This document shows, piece after piece, positions 39,301 to 44,538 of a stretch of 64,000 bases of DNA. Numbering within the stretch: the stretch's first letter is position 1; every line of letters begins with the position of its first letter. The stretch is from NCBI RefSeq assembly GCF_047600445.1, contig NZ_JASGKT010000002.1:930001-994000 (forward strand), written 5' to 3'. The position numbers and the translations under genes are program-made. The DNA comes from Piscinibacter sp047600445 (GTDB taxonomy: Bacteria; Pseudomonadota; Gammaproteobacteria; Burkholderiales; Burkholderiaceae_C). A model generated the notes under the pieces. The model searched no databases. It was not told where the DNA came from and saw nothing but the letters and a program-made list of their open reading frames with translations.

Positions 39301-40167
39301 CAGCGCGCGGATCGCCGGCGTGACCTGCAACTGCTCGCCGGCGCTGACCACCTCGCGCAGCGAGGCGGGCGCCTGCGCACGCGAGGCCTCGGCCAGCATC
39401 TGCAGCGCCACGTAGGGCAGGAACAGGCGCTGCACGCCGTGGCGCACGATGGCCGCGTGAAGCTGCGCCGGGTCGCGCCGCTCGGCGTCGGACAGCAGCA
39501 CCAGCGCGCCGCCGCAGGCGACCGTCGAGAGGATCTCCTGGAAGTGCACGTCGAAGGACAGCGGCGCGAACTGCAGCGTGCGCGCCGGCCGGCCCAGCCG
39601 CGGGTGGGCGGCGTGCCAGGCGACCAGGTGGCGCAGCGGCAGCGCGCCCATCGCCACGCCCTTGGGCTGGCCGGTCGAGCCGGAGGTGAAGAGCACGTAG
39701 GCGAGGTCGGCCTCGGCCGCATGCACGGCCTGCGCCGGCGCGGGCTGCGCCAGCGTCGGAAAGCCGGGCACGCTGCCGCGCAGTTGTTCGAGCGCGGCGG
39801 CGTCGCCGAGCACGGCGCGCGGCCGGCTCGTCTCGAGCATGGCCGCGAGCCGCTCGGCCGGGTAGGACAGGTCCAGCGGCACGTAGCCGACGCCGGCGTC
39901 GACGCAGGCGAGGATCGCGACGATGGTCTCGACGCTGCGCGTGGCGGCGATGGCGACGCGGTCGGAAGGCGCGGCGCCGATGTCGCGCAGCCGGGCGCGT
40001 TCGGCCTCGACCAGCGCGCGCAACTGCGCGTAGCTGACCGACCGGCCGTCGGCGATGATCGCGGGCTCGCGCGGGTGGGCCTCGGCGGCATGCCGAAGCC
40101 AATGGGACAATTCCGGCACTTGCGCGGTTGCGGAAGTGCCGCTGACGGTCGGGGCTCGATCGGCCAT
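27376..40167 (-). CDS. Hybrid NRPS/PKS megasynthetase with integrated aminotransferase and degenerate last adenylation domain
   Basis: The 4263-residue product has these domains, with approximate residues. A1 20-500 (FTSGSTGQPKGV, NHYGPTESHV); carrier Ser548; ketosynthase 604-1030 (Cys777 in HTACSTGLVA, EAHGTGTALGDP, GHLGHT); acyltransferase 1127-1420 (Ser1223 in GHSIGEYAAA, malonyl-type HAFHS); carrier Ser1542; Ala/Pro linker; class III aminotransferase 1740-2170 (PLP Lys2006 in ATYGKIIGGG); condensation 2200-2640 (SHLIFDG); A2 2650-3150; carrier Ser3205; condensation 3265-3690 (HHIVWDG); adenylation-like remnant 3700-4135; carrier Ser4188. There is no ketoreductase, epimerase or thioesterase. 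Read by eye, the A1 specificity residues are D-V-Q-F-V-A-H-V-V (proline-like) and A2 D-I-L-Q-L-G-L-V-W (glycine-like). The order KS-AT-carrier-aminotransferase-C recalls mycosubtilin-type beta-amino acid formation. First gene of a coupled operon. Confidence 0.93.
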   Translation of the reverse strand: MADRAPTVSGTSATAQVPELSHWLRHAAEAHPREPAIIADGRSVSYAQLRALVEAERARLRDIGAAPSDRVAIAATRSVETIVAILACVDAGVGYVPLDLSYPAERLAAMLETSRPRAVLGDAAALEQLRGSVPGFPTLAQPAPAQAVHAAEADLAYVLFTSGSTGQPKGVAMGALPLRHLVAWHAAHPRLGRPARTLQFAPLSFDVHFQEILSTVACGGALVLLSDAERRDPAQLHAAIVRHGVQRLFLPYVALQMLAEASRAQAPASLREVVSAGEQLQVTPAIRALFGALPGAELHNHYGPTESHVVTAHELRGDAAAWPEIPPIGTPLPYVRIALVNAEPGDGGETGELLLGGQTLAHGYLGREDLTAERFQSDPAEPGHRWYVTGDLVRRDADGVLTYLGRADDQVKVDGFRIEPGEIELALMRHPAVRDAVVTAPVVPGAGRQLVSHLVLREPLADLPAAMRNHLRGQVPDYMVPVRYVVLDALPTTPSGKINRRGLPLPEPEAQAAVSADPAVAAREVWSQLLGIADIGLDQNLFDLGARSLLVLRFIARMRELGVDQLSVTDVYDRPTLRGIAARLRGEGARTARERASRRHGGNSGGGIAIVGMAARAGDAADVDALWQQLLAGKESLRRFGPDEIDPAVPAELRQRPNFVAARGVLENAGRFDAGFFGISAREAALIDPQQRLLLELCWTALEHAGIDPARREGRVGVYAGTANNSYIGSLRDEQPELIQQAGEFAAMLASEKDYVATRIAHRLDLDGPALSIHTACSTGLVAVAQACQALASGQCEVALAGGATVVVPQFGGYLHVEGGMESADGRCRPFDAEASGTVFGSGGAVVVLKRLEDALAAGDHIHAVIRGVGLNNDGADKASFTAPSVGGQAGAIVMALEEARLDPRSIGYVEAHGTGTALGDPIEVAALTRAWREYTPDSGFCRLGSIKGHLGHTVAAAGVLGLIKAALSLEHEVIPATLHFRTPNPQIDFAATPFVPVAGNTPWPRGADKRRAAVSSFGVGGTNAHVVIEEAPAPQAAPAEAGGDGAWLLPLSARSAEAALRRAAALADHLEAHPELPLPQVLATLARARQTMAHRLTVVARDTAQAVAALRAAKSTTQAAQRPRVVFLFPGQGSQHAGMVRGLYHEVPAFRAAFDDCLAELARHGDADWRAWLVDAEPGDAAVGELLAETRHAQPALFSVCYALAAWLESLGVAPDAMIGHSIGEYAAACRAGVFTLADAVRAVVARGQAMFDQPRGAMLAVRTDAASVQALLPPGVEIAGCNAPALTVVAGPADALREFAAALEAREIGTTALKVSHAFHSASMEGALPAIERALAGVALAAPKVPVYSCVSGTPLTADEARAPSYWARQVRAAVQFSRAVQAELARGGDTVFIEVGPGQALSALLRQHRTGDGKVPRIVPLLGPANAPGEPASQALQGLGAAWSAGVELHWPVPAGAPRATLPTYPFAGQEYWFKRKAGTAPAAVPARAGVTNSIEAVPTMSRIPNIERELVELMSNVSGLPSAELNADATFLDLGLDSLSLTQATLEIERVFGVKMRFRRLLEDLDSIGKLARQLDTELPAGKFAPAPAPVAAPAAAPVDAPAAAAQPAAVPAALPLAAAPVATLAALPPGAVSGVQALLAQQLQLMSQQLALLGGAAAAQPAGVALPAPAAAAVAAPAATPAAAATPAPVEPAAAAEPSSKALVEKPFGASARITLERKTDMTPAQSKWLADFIARYNARTGKSKAFSQDNRKVMADPRVVTGFNPQWKDLVYPIVVDKSKGARLWDLDGNEYIDLLSCFGANLLGYQPDEIVDAMVAQLQAGIEVGPQHPLAADVARLISEFTGMERVAFCNTGSEAVMGAMRIARTVTGRKTIAIFTNSYHGIFDEVIVRGTRQLRSLSAAPGILANAVENVLVLDWNSEESLRVLRERGRELAAIMTEPIQNKYPTLQPREFVESLRQIADEAGCALIFDEVVTGFRVAPGGAQEFYGVRADIATYGKIIGGGLPFAAIGGASKWLDALDGGHWQYGDDSYPEAGVTYFAGTFVRHPLALAAAHASLLHLKRGGRELYRSLNERTQRFIDRLNTAFAARGAPVKAVHCASLWRLAWDDDQKYVSLFYYLVRFHGLHLYEQFGHFVTEAMGEAELDRIFTVFTNALDELMALGFITPRPGGPGTPKRPEDPQGEPASGTLAPGQTERWLAASFDGNALRALNESFCVSLRGGVDLAALKAALADVLARHPALRLTFSDEEPVQTVGPAAAPAIAEVDLRAQPDADAALDEFCCRAGEREFTLGRAPLAAVSLLHLSDGRVVVHMVASHLIFDGWASSVFNAELAAAYRARSGGALPAFKPAESPVRFAQEVTRLFGGADGQAALAYWGGVLKNPPAPLVLGDRTPPATRRFDADTVRARIDGEHLARLRASARAQGATLFQWLLTAVAVMLQRRSGHDDFVVSIPYAAQNLMRQGPLLADGVLDLPLRLRCASGEARGTVLARVKNALMDAMEYPLMTQGTAARALGIRAEGNRPPLTGVFFNLNPKVDLSGWAPLQAAMHEGRKRGLLGEVFFNFYEQHDAITLDVHYSTEYFSPERIAAATEDLLAACLDEAAPAALPAALPIAAALPIAAAPATAAVATLDPRLLQWNATDRPLEPNARVEHWVQRQALATPDALAVAAKGARLSYRELQSRANRFAQVLASRGIGPGALVGLCLDRGTDLVAALLGVLQTGAAYVPLDPGFPRERLRMMAEDAALPLVVTQAAHAELAGLPREKQLRIDDDAAVLATAPDMALPRLTEGEAAAYVIYTSGSTGKPKGVAVPQRAVCNFLASMRREPGLRAGDALLAVTTLSFDIAVLELLLPLVTGATVVLADRDDAMDGDALAALIAEHRVNVMQATPTTWHLLLDAGWRAAPGFRALCGGEPLPPALAAALLAQGLELWNLYGPTETTVWSTLARIGDAAQKITIGRPIDNTQVWILDEQLQPLDVGAEGEICIGGDGVALGYFKRPELTADRFVRLPFGPRAGTLAYRTGDLGRWREDGTLEHLGRLDFQVKLRGYRIELGEIEARLEQADGVARAVVVAREVAPGDLALIGYVVPRAGVALDTNTIRDGLRSTLPDYMLPRTVLALAALPLLPNGKIDRKALPAPAIRPEPPVATAAAGAADGAAEATGLTRRIGELMGKVLGCGMVGPNQNFFELGGHSLLAAKLATALKDVVGHRPGLRTIFESPTPARLAAALDSGSGAASQPVRAPIVHRADQTEAPLTVMQERIRFVEEMHPGRTAYNAPSGHRLRGLMDLQAFRRAFVEMIRRQASLRTSIERTDSGVVQRIHEPDDGYVLPLVDLSGEAPAQRDARLNDTLSAMVDETFELGRAPLFKATLFKLADDDHVLFFMTHHIVWDGWSFDVLYAEIAALYEAYRTGQQPSLPPLAVTYGDYAQWHQDWLKSQELRDQIEYWKRQFASGGTLKLPAGDFPRVAAVEHVGGTSRLDVERSQLEELRALAKRAGTTTSIVILAVYGAMMSQWLREPTPAIGLPVRGRGTPELDAVMGFFNNMLPVRFRVDTSASVLDWIRSVHGTMVAAYASQEAPFELLAAELEAAQGGTAPVLYQAMFSYQDARARQTRWGNLSHERIPLPHRGTTEDLNLWMVELDHGIEAGLQYNADLFLPETADRLAARFLALLRSTAARPEQSVASLLAASDTDAQQVQRWTAGARQPQAGADFLARIEELARSAPDQAAIRIGKSIVTRAELARRVQAMAQRLRDAEAPTSGALRLRIDDVVEHTAAALAAWQHGLSVSAGGSAFQVAAAEPVLVLSDQPDGQSWSVTRDAASGGASLCAIGRSQFAELTASLAAQVTLLAGDRALCFIDDEPAQRLFTVVMALAAGAETYVAPSGLPADPARLAGTLADERIAWMHASGTTWRSVLAGIGARPLELVAMVDVTELGADLAGQLLAKGCTLLSTYRPHALGLPLAAALVADERDCMVFGRPLIASALDVRDDADRTVPVTVAAPLRVSLPGAASNTGSLARWRADGKLQYLGEVEPVAYVEGRRIDTARLVAAIEALPGVAAAAVATRDDPVLHRCLIVGIEPSSGAPDDEAHWEKAVAPLLAGLTSVRIHPGPLPRLANGQVDAGALLIRRRAKADGPATPLTPTQAALVEVWQDVLGLNDVGLHDNFFELGGTSLTAMQVSQRLEERLGGRRVSPRRFVFETLGQLAAAYDDVTPDPTRPVVETPPPAANSEPERGGMLTRIRRLVSRA
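32275..32330. repeat. Short tandem repeat in the synthetase linker
   Basis: Imperfect 15-18 base units built on GGCGATGGGCAGGGC repeat two to three times. On the coding strand they give an Ala/Leu/Pro/Ile-rich linker (PAALPAALPIAAALPIAAAP) between the first condensation domain and A2. It is probably a flexible hinge and prone to length change. Confidence 0.75.
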
Positions 40168-40271
40168 CCGGGGTTCCTAGTCGCCGTTTCATGGCGAAGC
40201 CGGCCGGCTTCGCGTGTCGTCTGTCCGGCCCGCCGACGAAGCAGTCATCTGCGGTTACCGAAAGCGTTCTG

Positions 40272-40277
40272 ATTATG
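40272..40277 (-). promoter_or_regulatory. Possible -10 element for the NRPS/PKS operon
   Basis: On the minus strand CATAAT lies about 105 bases upstream of the synthetase start, in the 211-base divergent gap with folC. No convincing -35 is visible at 17 bases, so the call is weak. A CCCCC/GGGGG hairpin occurs further upstream, near 40300-40316. Confidence 0.25.
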
Positions 40278-40378
40278 CTGAGCGGGTATGTGGCTCATGC
40301 CCCCCACTCCGGGGGCAAATTGACGATGTTTTTGCGATTTCTCGTACCGCGAAGGGCCCTTGATCGCGGGCCGGCGCG

Positions 40379-41674
40379 ATGAAGCGCACGCTCGCCGACT
40401 GGCTGGCCCACTGCGCCGGCATGCATCCCACCGAAATCGACCTGTCGCTCGAGCGCGTGGTCGAGGTCCGTTCGCGCCTGGGCCTGGACTTCAGCACCCC
40501 GGTGATCGCCGTCGCCGGCACCAACGGCAAGGGCTCCACCTGCGCGATGCTCGAAGCCATCGCCCTGCAGGCCGGCTACCGCGTCGGGCTGTACGCCAAG
40601 CCGCACCTCGTGCACTTCGAGGAGCGCTGCCGCGTCGACGGCCGCATGGTCGATGCGGCGCAACTGCTGCCGCACTTCGAGGCCGTCGAGGCGGCGCGCG
40701 GCGAGATCACGCTGAGCATCTTCGAGTTCACCACGCTGGCGATCGCGCGGCTGCTGGCGCACCAGCCGCTCGACCTCGTGATCCTCGAAGTGGGCCTGGG
40801 CGGGCGCTTCGACGCGGTCAACGCCTTCGACGCCGACTGCGCGGTGATTACCAGCATCGACGTCGACCACGTCGAGTTCCTCGGCCCGGACCGCGAATCC
40901 ATAGGGCGCGAGAAGGCCGGCATCATGCGCGCCGGCAGGCCGGCGATCGTCAGCGACCCGGCGCCGCCGCGCAGCGTGATCGACGAGGCCGCGCGCATCG
41001 GCGCCGAGTTGCGCCTGCTCGGGCGCGATTTCAGCATCGGCGGCGACCGCCAGCAGTGGAACTGGGCCGGCCGCGAGCGGCGCTACAACGGCCTGGCCTA
41101 CCCGGCGCTGCGCGGCGCCAACCAGTTGCTCAACGCCGCCGGCGCGCTGGCCGCCTTCGAGGCGCTGCGCGAGCGGCTGCCGATCACCGCGCAGGCGGTG
41201 CGCACCGGCCTGGCGCTGGTCGAACTGCCGGGGCGCTTCCAGATCGTCGCCGGCCAGCCGGCGCTGGTGCTCGACGTCGCGCACAACCCGCATTCGGTCG
41301 CGGCGCTGGCCGAGAACCTCGACCAGATGGGCTTCTACCCGCGCACGCACGCGGTGTTCGGCGCGATGCGCGACAAGGACGTGGCGGCGATCCTCGCCAG
41401 GATGGCGCCGCTGGTCGACGCCTGGCACTTCACCGACCTGCCGATCGCGCGCGCGGCGCGCGCCGACGAACTGGCGCAACTGCATGCCTCGCTGGGCTGC
41501 AAGGGGCCGGGGCCGGTGGACGTGCGGCGCCACGAGTCGCCCGCGCAGGCCCTGGCCGCCTGCGTCGCGGCGGCGGACCCCGCTGATAGAATCGTCGTCT
41601 TCGGATCGTTCTACACCGTCGGCGGTGTGCTGAAGGATGGCCTGCCCCGCCTCGGCGCGCGGCACGTCGGCTGA
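40379..41674 (+). CDS. folC: Bifunctional folylpolyglutamate/dihydrofolate synthase
   Basis: Adds glutamate to dihydropteroate or folates. The 431-residue product has the Mur-ligase-type ATP loop VIAVAGTNGKGSTCAMLEAI (about residues 41-60), YAKPHLVHFEERCRVDG, LEVGLGGRFDAVNAFDADCA, ITSIDVDHVEFLG, and LDVAHNPHSVAALAENL. It starts the folC-dedD-cvpA-purF-metZ set that in related genomes continues from accD. Here it is divergent from the NRPS/PKS operon. Confidence 0.97.
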   Translation: MKRTLADWLAHCAGMHPTEIDLSLERVVEVRSRLGLDFSTPVIAVAGTNGKGSTCAMLEAIALQAGYRVGLYAKPHLVHFEERCRVDGRMVDAAQLLPHFEAVEAARGEITLSIFEFTTLAIARLLAHQPLDLVILEVGLGGRFDAVNAFDADCAVITSIDVDHVEFLGPDRESIGREKAGIMRAGRPAIVSDPAPPRSVIDEAARIGAELRLLGRDFSIGGDRQQWNWAGRERRYNGLAYPALRGANQLLNAAGALAAFEALRERLPITAQAVRTGLALVELPGRFQIVAGQPALVLDVAHNPHSVAALAENLDQMGFYPRTHAVFGAMRDKDVAAILARMAPLVDAWHFTDLPIARAARADELAQLHASLGCKGPGPVDVRRHESPAQALAACVAAADPADRIVVFGSFYTVGGVLKDGLPRLGARHVG

Positions 41675-41698
41675 GCAGCGCGCCGCCCGACGCACCGC

Positions 41699-42475
41699 AT
41701 GGGTCTGCTGTCGTTCTTCCGGCGCCGCACGAACGCTGCCGACACCCCCCCGAGGTCGCTGGACCCCGCCGACGCCGTCACGGCGGCGCGCACACGCGCC
41801 CGGCGCCGCCTCGTGGGCGCGCTGGTGCTGGTGATCGCCGGCGTGATCGGCTTCCCGCTGGTGTTCGAGAGCCAGCCGCGTCCGCTGCCGGTGGACATTC
41901 CGATCGAAATCCCGCGCAAGGACGGCGCGCCCGCGCTGGCGATGCCGCCGGCGCGCGTGGCCACGGGCAAGGTGGAGCAGCCGCCGCGCGAGGAAACGCC
42001 GCCGCCGATCGAGGAAAAGCCGGCCGAGAAACCGGCGGAGAAACCTGCCGAGAAGCCGACCGAGAAGTCGGCCGAAAAAGCCGCCGAGAAACCCACCGAG
42101 AAGCCCGAGCCGAAGAAACCCACGGCCGCTGCCGACGCTGCCCGCGCCAAGGCGCTGCTCGAAGGCAAGGCCGAAGCCAAGGCGGACGTGAAGCCGGCCG
42201 CCGCCAAACCCGCCGCAGCCAAGCCCGAGCCCGCGCGCGAGGGCGGCCGCTTCGTCGTGCAGGCCGGCGCCTTCGCCGACGCCGCCGCGGCGCGCGAGAT
42301 GCGCGCCAAGCTCGACAAGCTCGGCCTGAAGAGCTACACGCAGGTGGTCGAGACCTCGTCGGGCAGCCGCACGCGCGTGCGCGCCGGCCCCTTCGCCACG
42401 CGCGACGAGGCCGAGCAGGCGCTCGCCAAGGCCAAGGCCGCCGGCATCGGCGCCGCCGTGGTGCTGACGCTGTGA
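41699..42475 (+). CDS. SPOR-domain membrane protein (DedD-like)
   Basis: The 258-residue product has a short cytoplasmic N terminus, one membrane segment (RLVGALVLVIAGVIGFPLVF, about residues 38-57), a long Lys/Glu/Pro/Ala-rich periplasmic linker, and a C-terminal SPOR domain (about residues 182-258: GRFVVQAGAFADAAAAREMR and TRVRAGPFATRDEAEQALAK). SPOR domains bind denuded peptidoglycan at the division site. Position between folC and cvpA matches dedD. It starts 24 bases after folC. Confidence 0.9.
   Translation: MGLLSFFRRRTNAADTPPRSLDPADAVTAARTRARRRLVGALVLVIAGVIGFPLVFESQPRPLPVDIPIEIPRKDGAPALAMPPARVATGKVEQPPREETPPPIEEKPAEKPAEKPAEKPTEKSAEKAAEKPTEKPEPKKPTAAADAARAKALLEGKAEAKADVKPAAAKPAAAKPEPAREGGRFVVQAGAFADAAAAREMRAKLDKLGLKSYTQVVETSSGSRTRVRAGPFATRDEAEQALAKAKAAGIGAAVVLTL
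42011..42120 (+). repeat. Imperfect 12-base tandem repeat in the SPOR protein gene
   Basis: About seven copies of a GAGAAACCNGCC-like 12-base unit encode EKPA/EKPT/EKSA-type tetrapeptides. It forms the extended charged linker crossing the periplasm. Copy number is likely to vary among strains. Confidence 0.8.
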
Positions 42476-42491
42476 CGCGCTGAAGGCCGCC

Positions 42492-42998
42492 ATGGACTTC
42501 GCGCAGATCGGCTGGGTCGACGCGGTGCTGCTGGCCGTGCTGGCGCTGTCGGTGATCGTCGGCCTGGTGCGCGGTTTCGTCTTCGAGCTGCTGTCGCTGG
42601 CCGGCTGGGTGGCCGCGTGGTTCGCCGCGCAGTGGTTCGCGCCGCTGGCCGCGCGCTACGTGCCGGTCGGCGAGCCGGGGTCGGCGCTGAACCTGGGCGC
42701 GGCGCTGGCCGGGGTGTTCGTGCTGGCGCTGATCGTCTGGGCGATCGTGACGCGGCTGATCCGCTTCGTCATCCACGCCACGCCGCTGAGCCTGCCCGAC
42801 CGCGCGCTGGGCGCGCTGTTCGGCGCGCTGCGCGGCGTGGTGCTGCTGCTGGCGGCGGCGGCCGTGGTCGGCCTGACGCCGGCGGTCACGTCGCCCGCCT
42901 GGCAGCAGTCGCGCGGCGCCGGCGTGCTGGCCGCGCTGCTCGACGGATTGATGCCGCTGCTGCCGCCCCAGGTGGCCGAGCACCTGAAGAGGAGTTGA
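42492..42998 (+). CDS. cvpA: CvpA family membrane protein
   Basis: The 168-residue product has four predicted membrane segments, beginning IGWVDAVLLAVLALSVIVGL and VRGFVFELLSLAGWVAAWFA, with the LVRGFVFELLSL motif typical of CvpA. The family is linked to colicin V production and envelope stress in enterobacteria; its molecular role is not settled. It ends 4 bases before purF, the usual cvpA-purF pairing. Confidence 0.93.
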   Translation: MDFAQIGWVDAVLLAVLALSVIVGLVRGFVFELLSLAGWVAAWFAAQWFAPLAARYVPVGEPGSALNLGAALAGVFVLALIVWAIVTRLIRFVIHATPLSLPDRALGALFGALRGVVLLLAAAAVVGLTPAVTSPAWQQSRGAGVLAALLDGLMPLLPPQVAEHLKRS

Positions 42999-43002
42999 AC
43001 CC

Positions 43003-44538
43003 ATGTGTGGCATCGTCGGCGTGATCTCGGGCTCGCCCGTCAACCAGCTCATCTACGACGCGCTGCTGCTGCTGCAGCACCGCGGCCAGGACGCCGCGGG
43101 CATCGTCACGATGCAGGGCACCAAGTGCTTCATGCACAAGGCGCGCGGCATGGTGCGCGACGTCTTCCGCACCCGCAACATGCGCGCGCTGCCGGGCAAC
43201 GTCGGCCTGGGCCAGGTGCGCTACCCGACCGCCGGCAACGCCTACAGCGAGGAGGAGGCGCAGCCCTTCTACGTCAACGCGCCGTTCGGCATCGTGCTGG
43301 TGCACAACGGCAACCTGACCAACGCGCACGCGCTCAAGCAGGAGCTGTTCGACGTCGACCGCCGCCACATCAACACCGAGAGCGACACCGAGGTGCTGAT
43401 CAACGTGCTCGCGCACGAACTGGAGCGCTGCGCGCGCGACCTGCCGCTGACGCCCGAGGCGATCTTCAAGGCGGTCGGCGTGGTGCACAGGCGCCTGAAG
43501 GGCTCGTATGCGGTGGTCGCGCTGATCGCCGGCCACGGGCTGCTGGCCTTCCGCGACCCCTTCGGCATCCGCCCGCTGTGCTTCGGCGAAGCCGATTCAC
43601 ACCAGGGCTCGCCAGGCCGTGAGGTGATGGTGGCCAGCGAGTCGGTCGCGCTCGAAGGCACCGGCCACAGGCTGGTGCGCGACGTCGCGCCGGGCGAGGC
43701 GATCTTCATCGACCTGCAGGGCCGGCTGCACGCGCGCCAGTGCGCCGAGCAGCCGCGCCTGAACCCCTGCATGTTCGAGTTCGTCTACCTCGCGCGGCCC
43801 GATTCGGTGATGGACGGCGTGTCGGTCTACCAGGCGCGCCTGAACATGGGCGAGACGCTGGCGCAGCGGCTGATCTCGACCATGCCGCCGAGCGAGATCG
43901 ACGTGGTGATCCCGATCCCCGAATCGAGCCGGCCCTCGGCGATGCAGCTCGCGCAGAAGATCGGCAAGCCCTACCGCGAGGGCTTCGTCAAGAACCGCTA
44001 CGTCGGCCGCACCTTCATCATGCCGGGGCAGGGCATGCGCAAGAAGTCGGTGCGCCAGAAGCTCAACGCGATCGCCAGCGAGTTCAAGGGCCGCAACGTG
44101 CTGCTGGTGGACGACTCGATCGTGCGCGGCACCACCTCGAAGGAGATCGTGCAGATGGCGCGCGAGGCCGGCGCGCGCAAGGTCTACATGGCCTCGGCGG
44201 CGCCGCCGGTGCGCTTCCCGAACGTCTACGGCATCGACATGCCGACCAAGGACGAGCTGATCGCGCACGACCGCAGCACCGAGGAGATCCGGCAATACAT
44301 CGGCGCCGACGCGCTGATCTACCAGGACGTGGCGGCGATGAAGAAGGTGGTGGGCACGCTCAACCCGAAGCTCGACGGCTTCGAGGCCTCGTGCTTCGAC
44401 GGCGTCTACGTCACCGGCGACGTGTCGACGGCCGATTTCGAGGCGCTTGCCGCGCAGCGCAGGAACCAGGGCGGCGAGGAAGACGGCGCCGGCGAGCGCT
44501 CGCGCCTGGCGCTGCACAACGCCTCGGAGGCCGGCTGA
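43003..44538 (+). CDS. purF: Amidophosphoribosyltransferase
   Basis: First committed step of purine synthesis, making 5-phosphoribosylamine from PRPP and glutamine. The 511-residue product starts MCGIVGVISG with the N-terminal nucleophile Cys2, has the glutaminase segments LLLQHRGQDAAGIVT and LVHNGNLTN, and the PRPP-binding motif NVLLVDDSIVRGTTSKEIVQ. It overlaps metZ by one base (TGATG). Confidence 0.98.
   Translation: MCGIVGVISGSPVNQLIYDALLLLQHRGQDAAGIVTMQGTKCFMHKARGMVRDVFRTRNMRALPGNVGLGQVRYPTAGNAYSEEEAQPFYVNAPFGIVLVHNGNLTNAHALKQELFDVDRRHINTESDTEVLINVLAHELERCARDLPLTPEAIFKAVGVVHRRLKGSYAVVALIAGHGLLAFRDPFGIRPLCFGEADSHQGSPGREVMVASESVALEGTGHRLVRDVAPGEAIFIDLQGRLHARQCAEQPRLNPCMFEFVYLARPDSVMDGVSVYQARLNMGETLAQRLISTMPPSEIDVVIPIPESSRPSAMQLAQKIGKPYREGFVKNRYVGRTFIMPGQGMRKKSVRQKLNAIASEFKGRNVLLVDDSIVRGTTSKEIVQMAREAGARKVYMASAAPPVRFPNVYGIDMPTKDELIAHDRSTEEIRQYIGADALIYQDVAAMKKVVGTLNPKLDGFEASCFDGVYVTGDVSTADFEALAAQRRNQGGEEDGAGERSRLALHNASEAG

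Noticed and set aside
31456..40272. A plus-strand open frame of about 2900 codons opposite the synthetase gene
   Set aside because: The translation is low in complexity, rich in Arg, Gly, His and Ala, and has no recognisable domain. It arises because GC-rich third positions of the real gene suppress stops on the other strand. The minus-strand frame has full NRPS/PKS motifs.
42011..42120. Short repeats in the SPOR protein gene as a possible CRISPR or mobile repeat
   Set aside because: They keep the reading frame and encode Glu-Lys-Pro-Ala-type units of a periplasmic linker.
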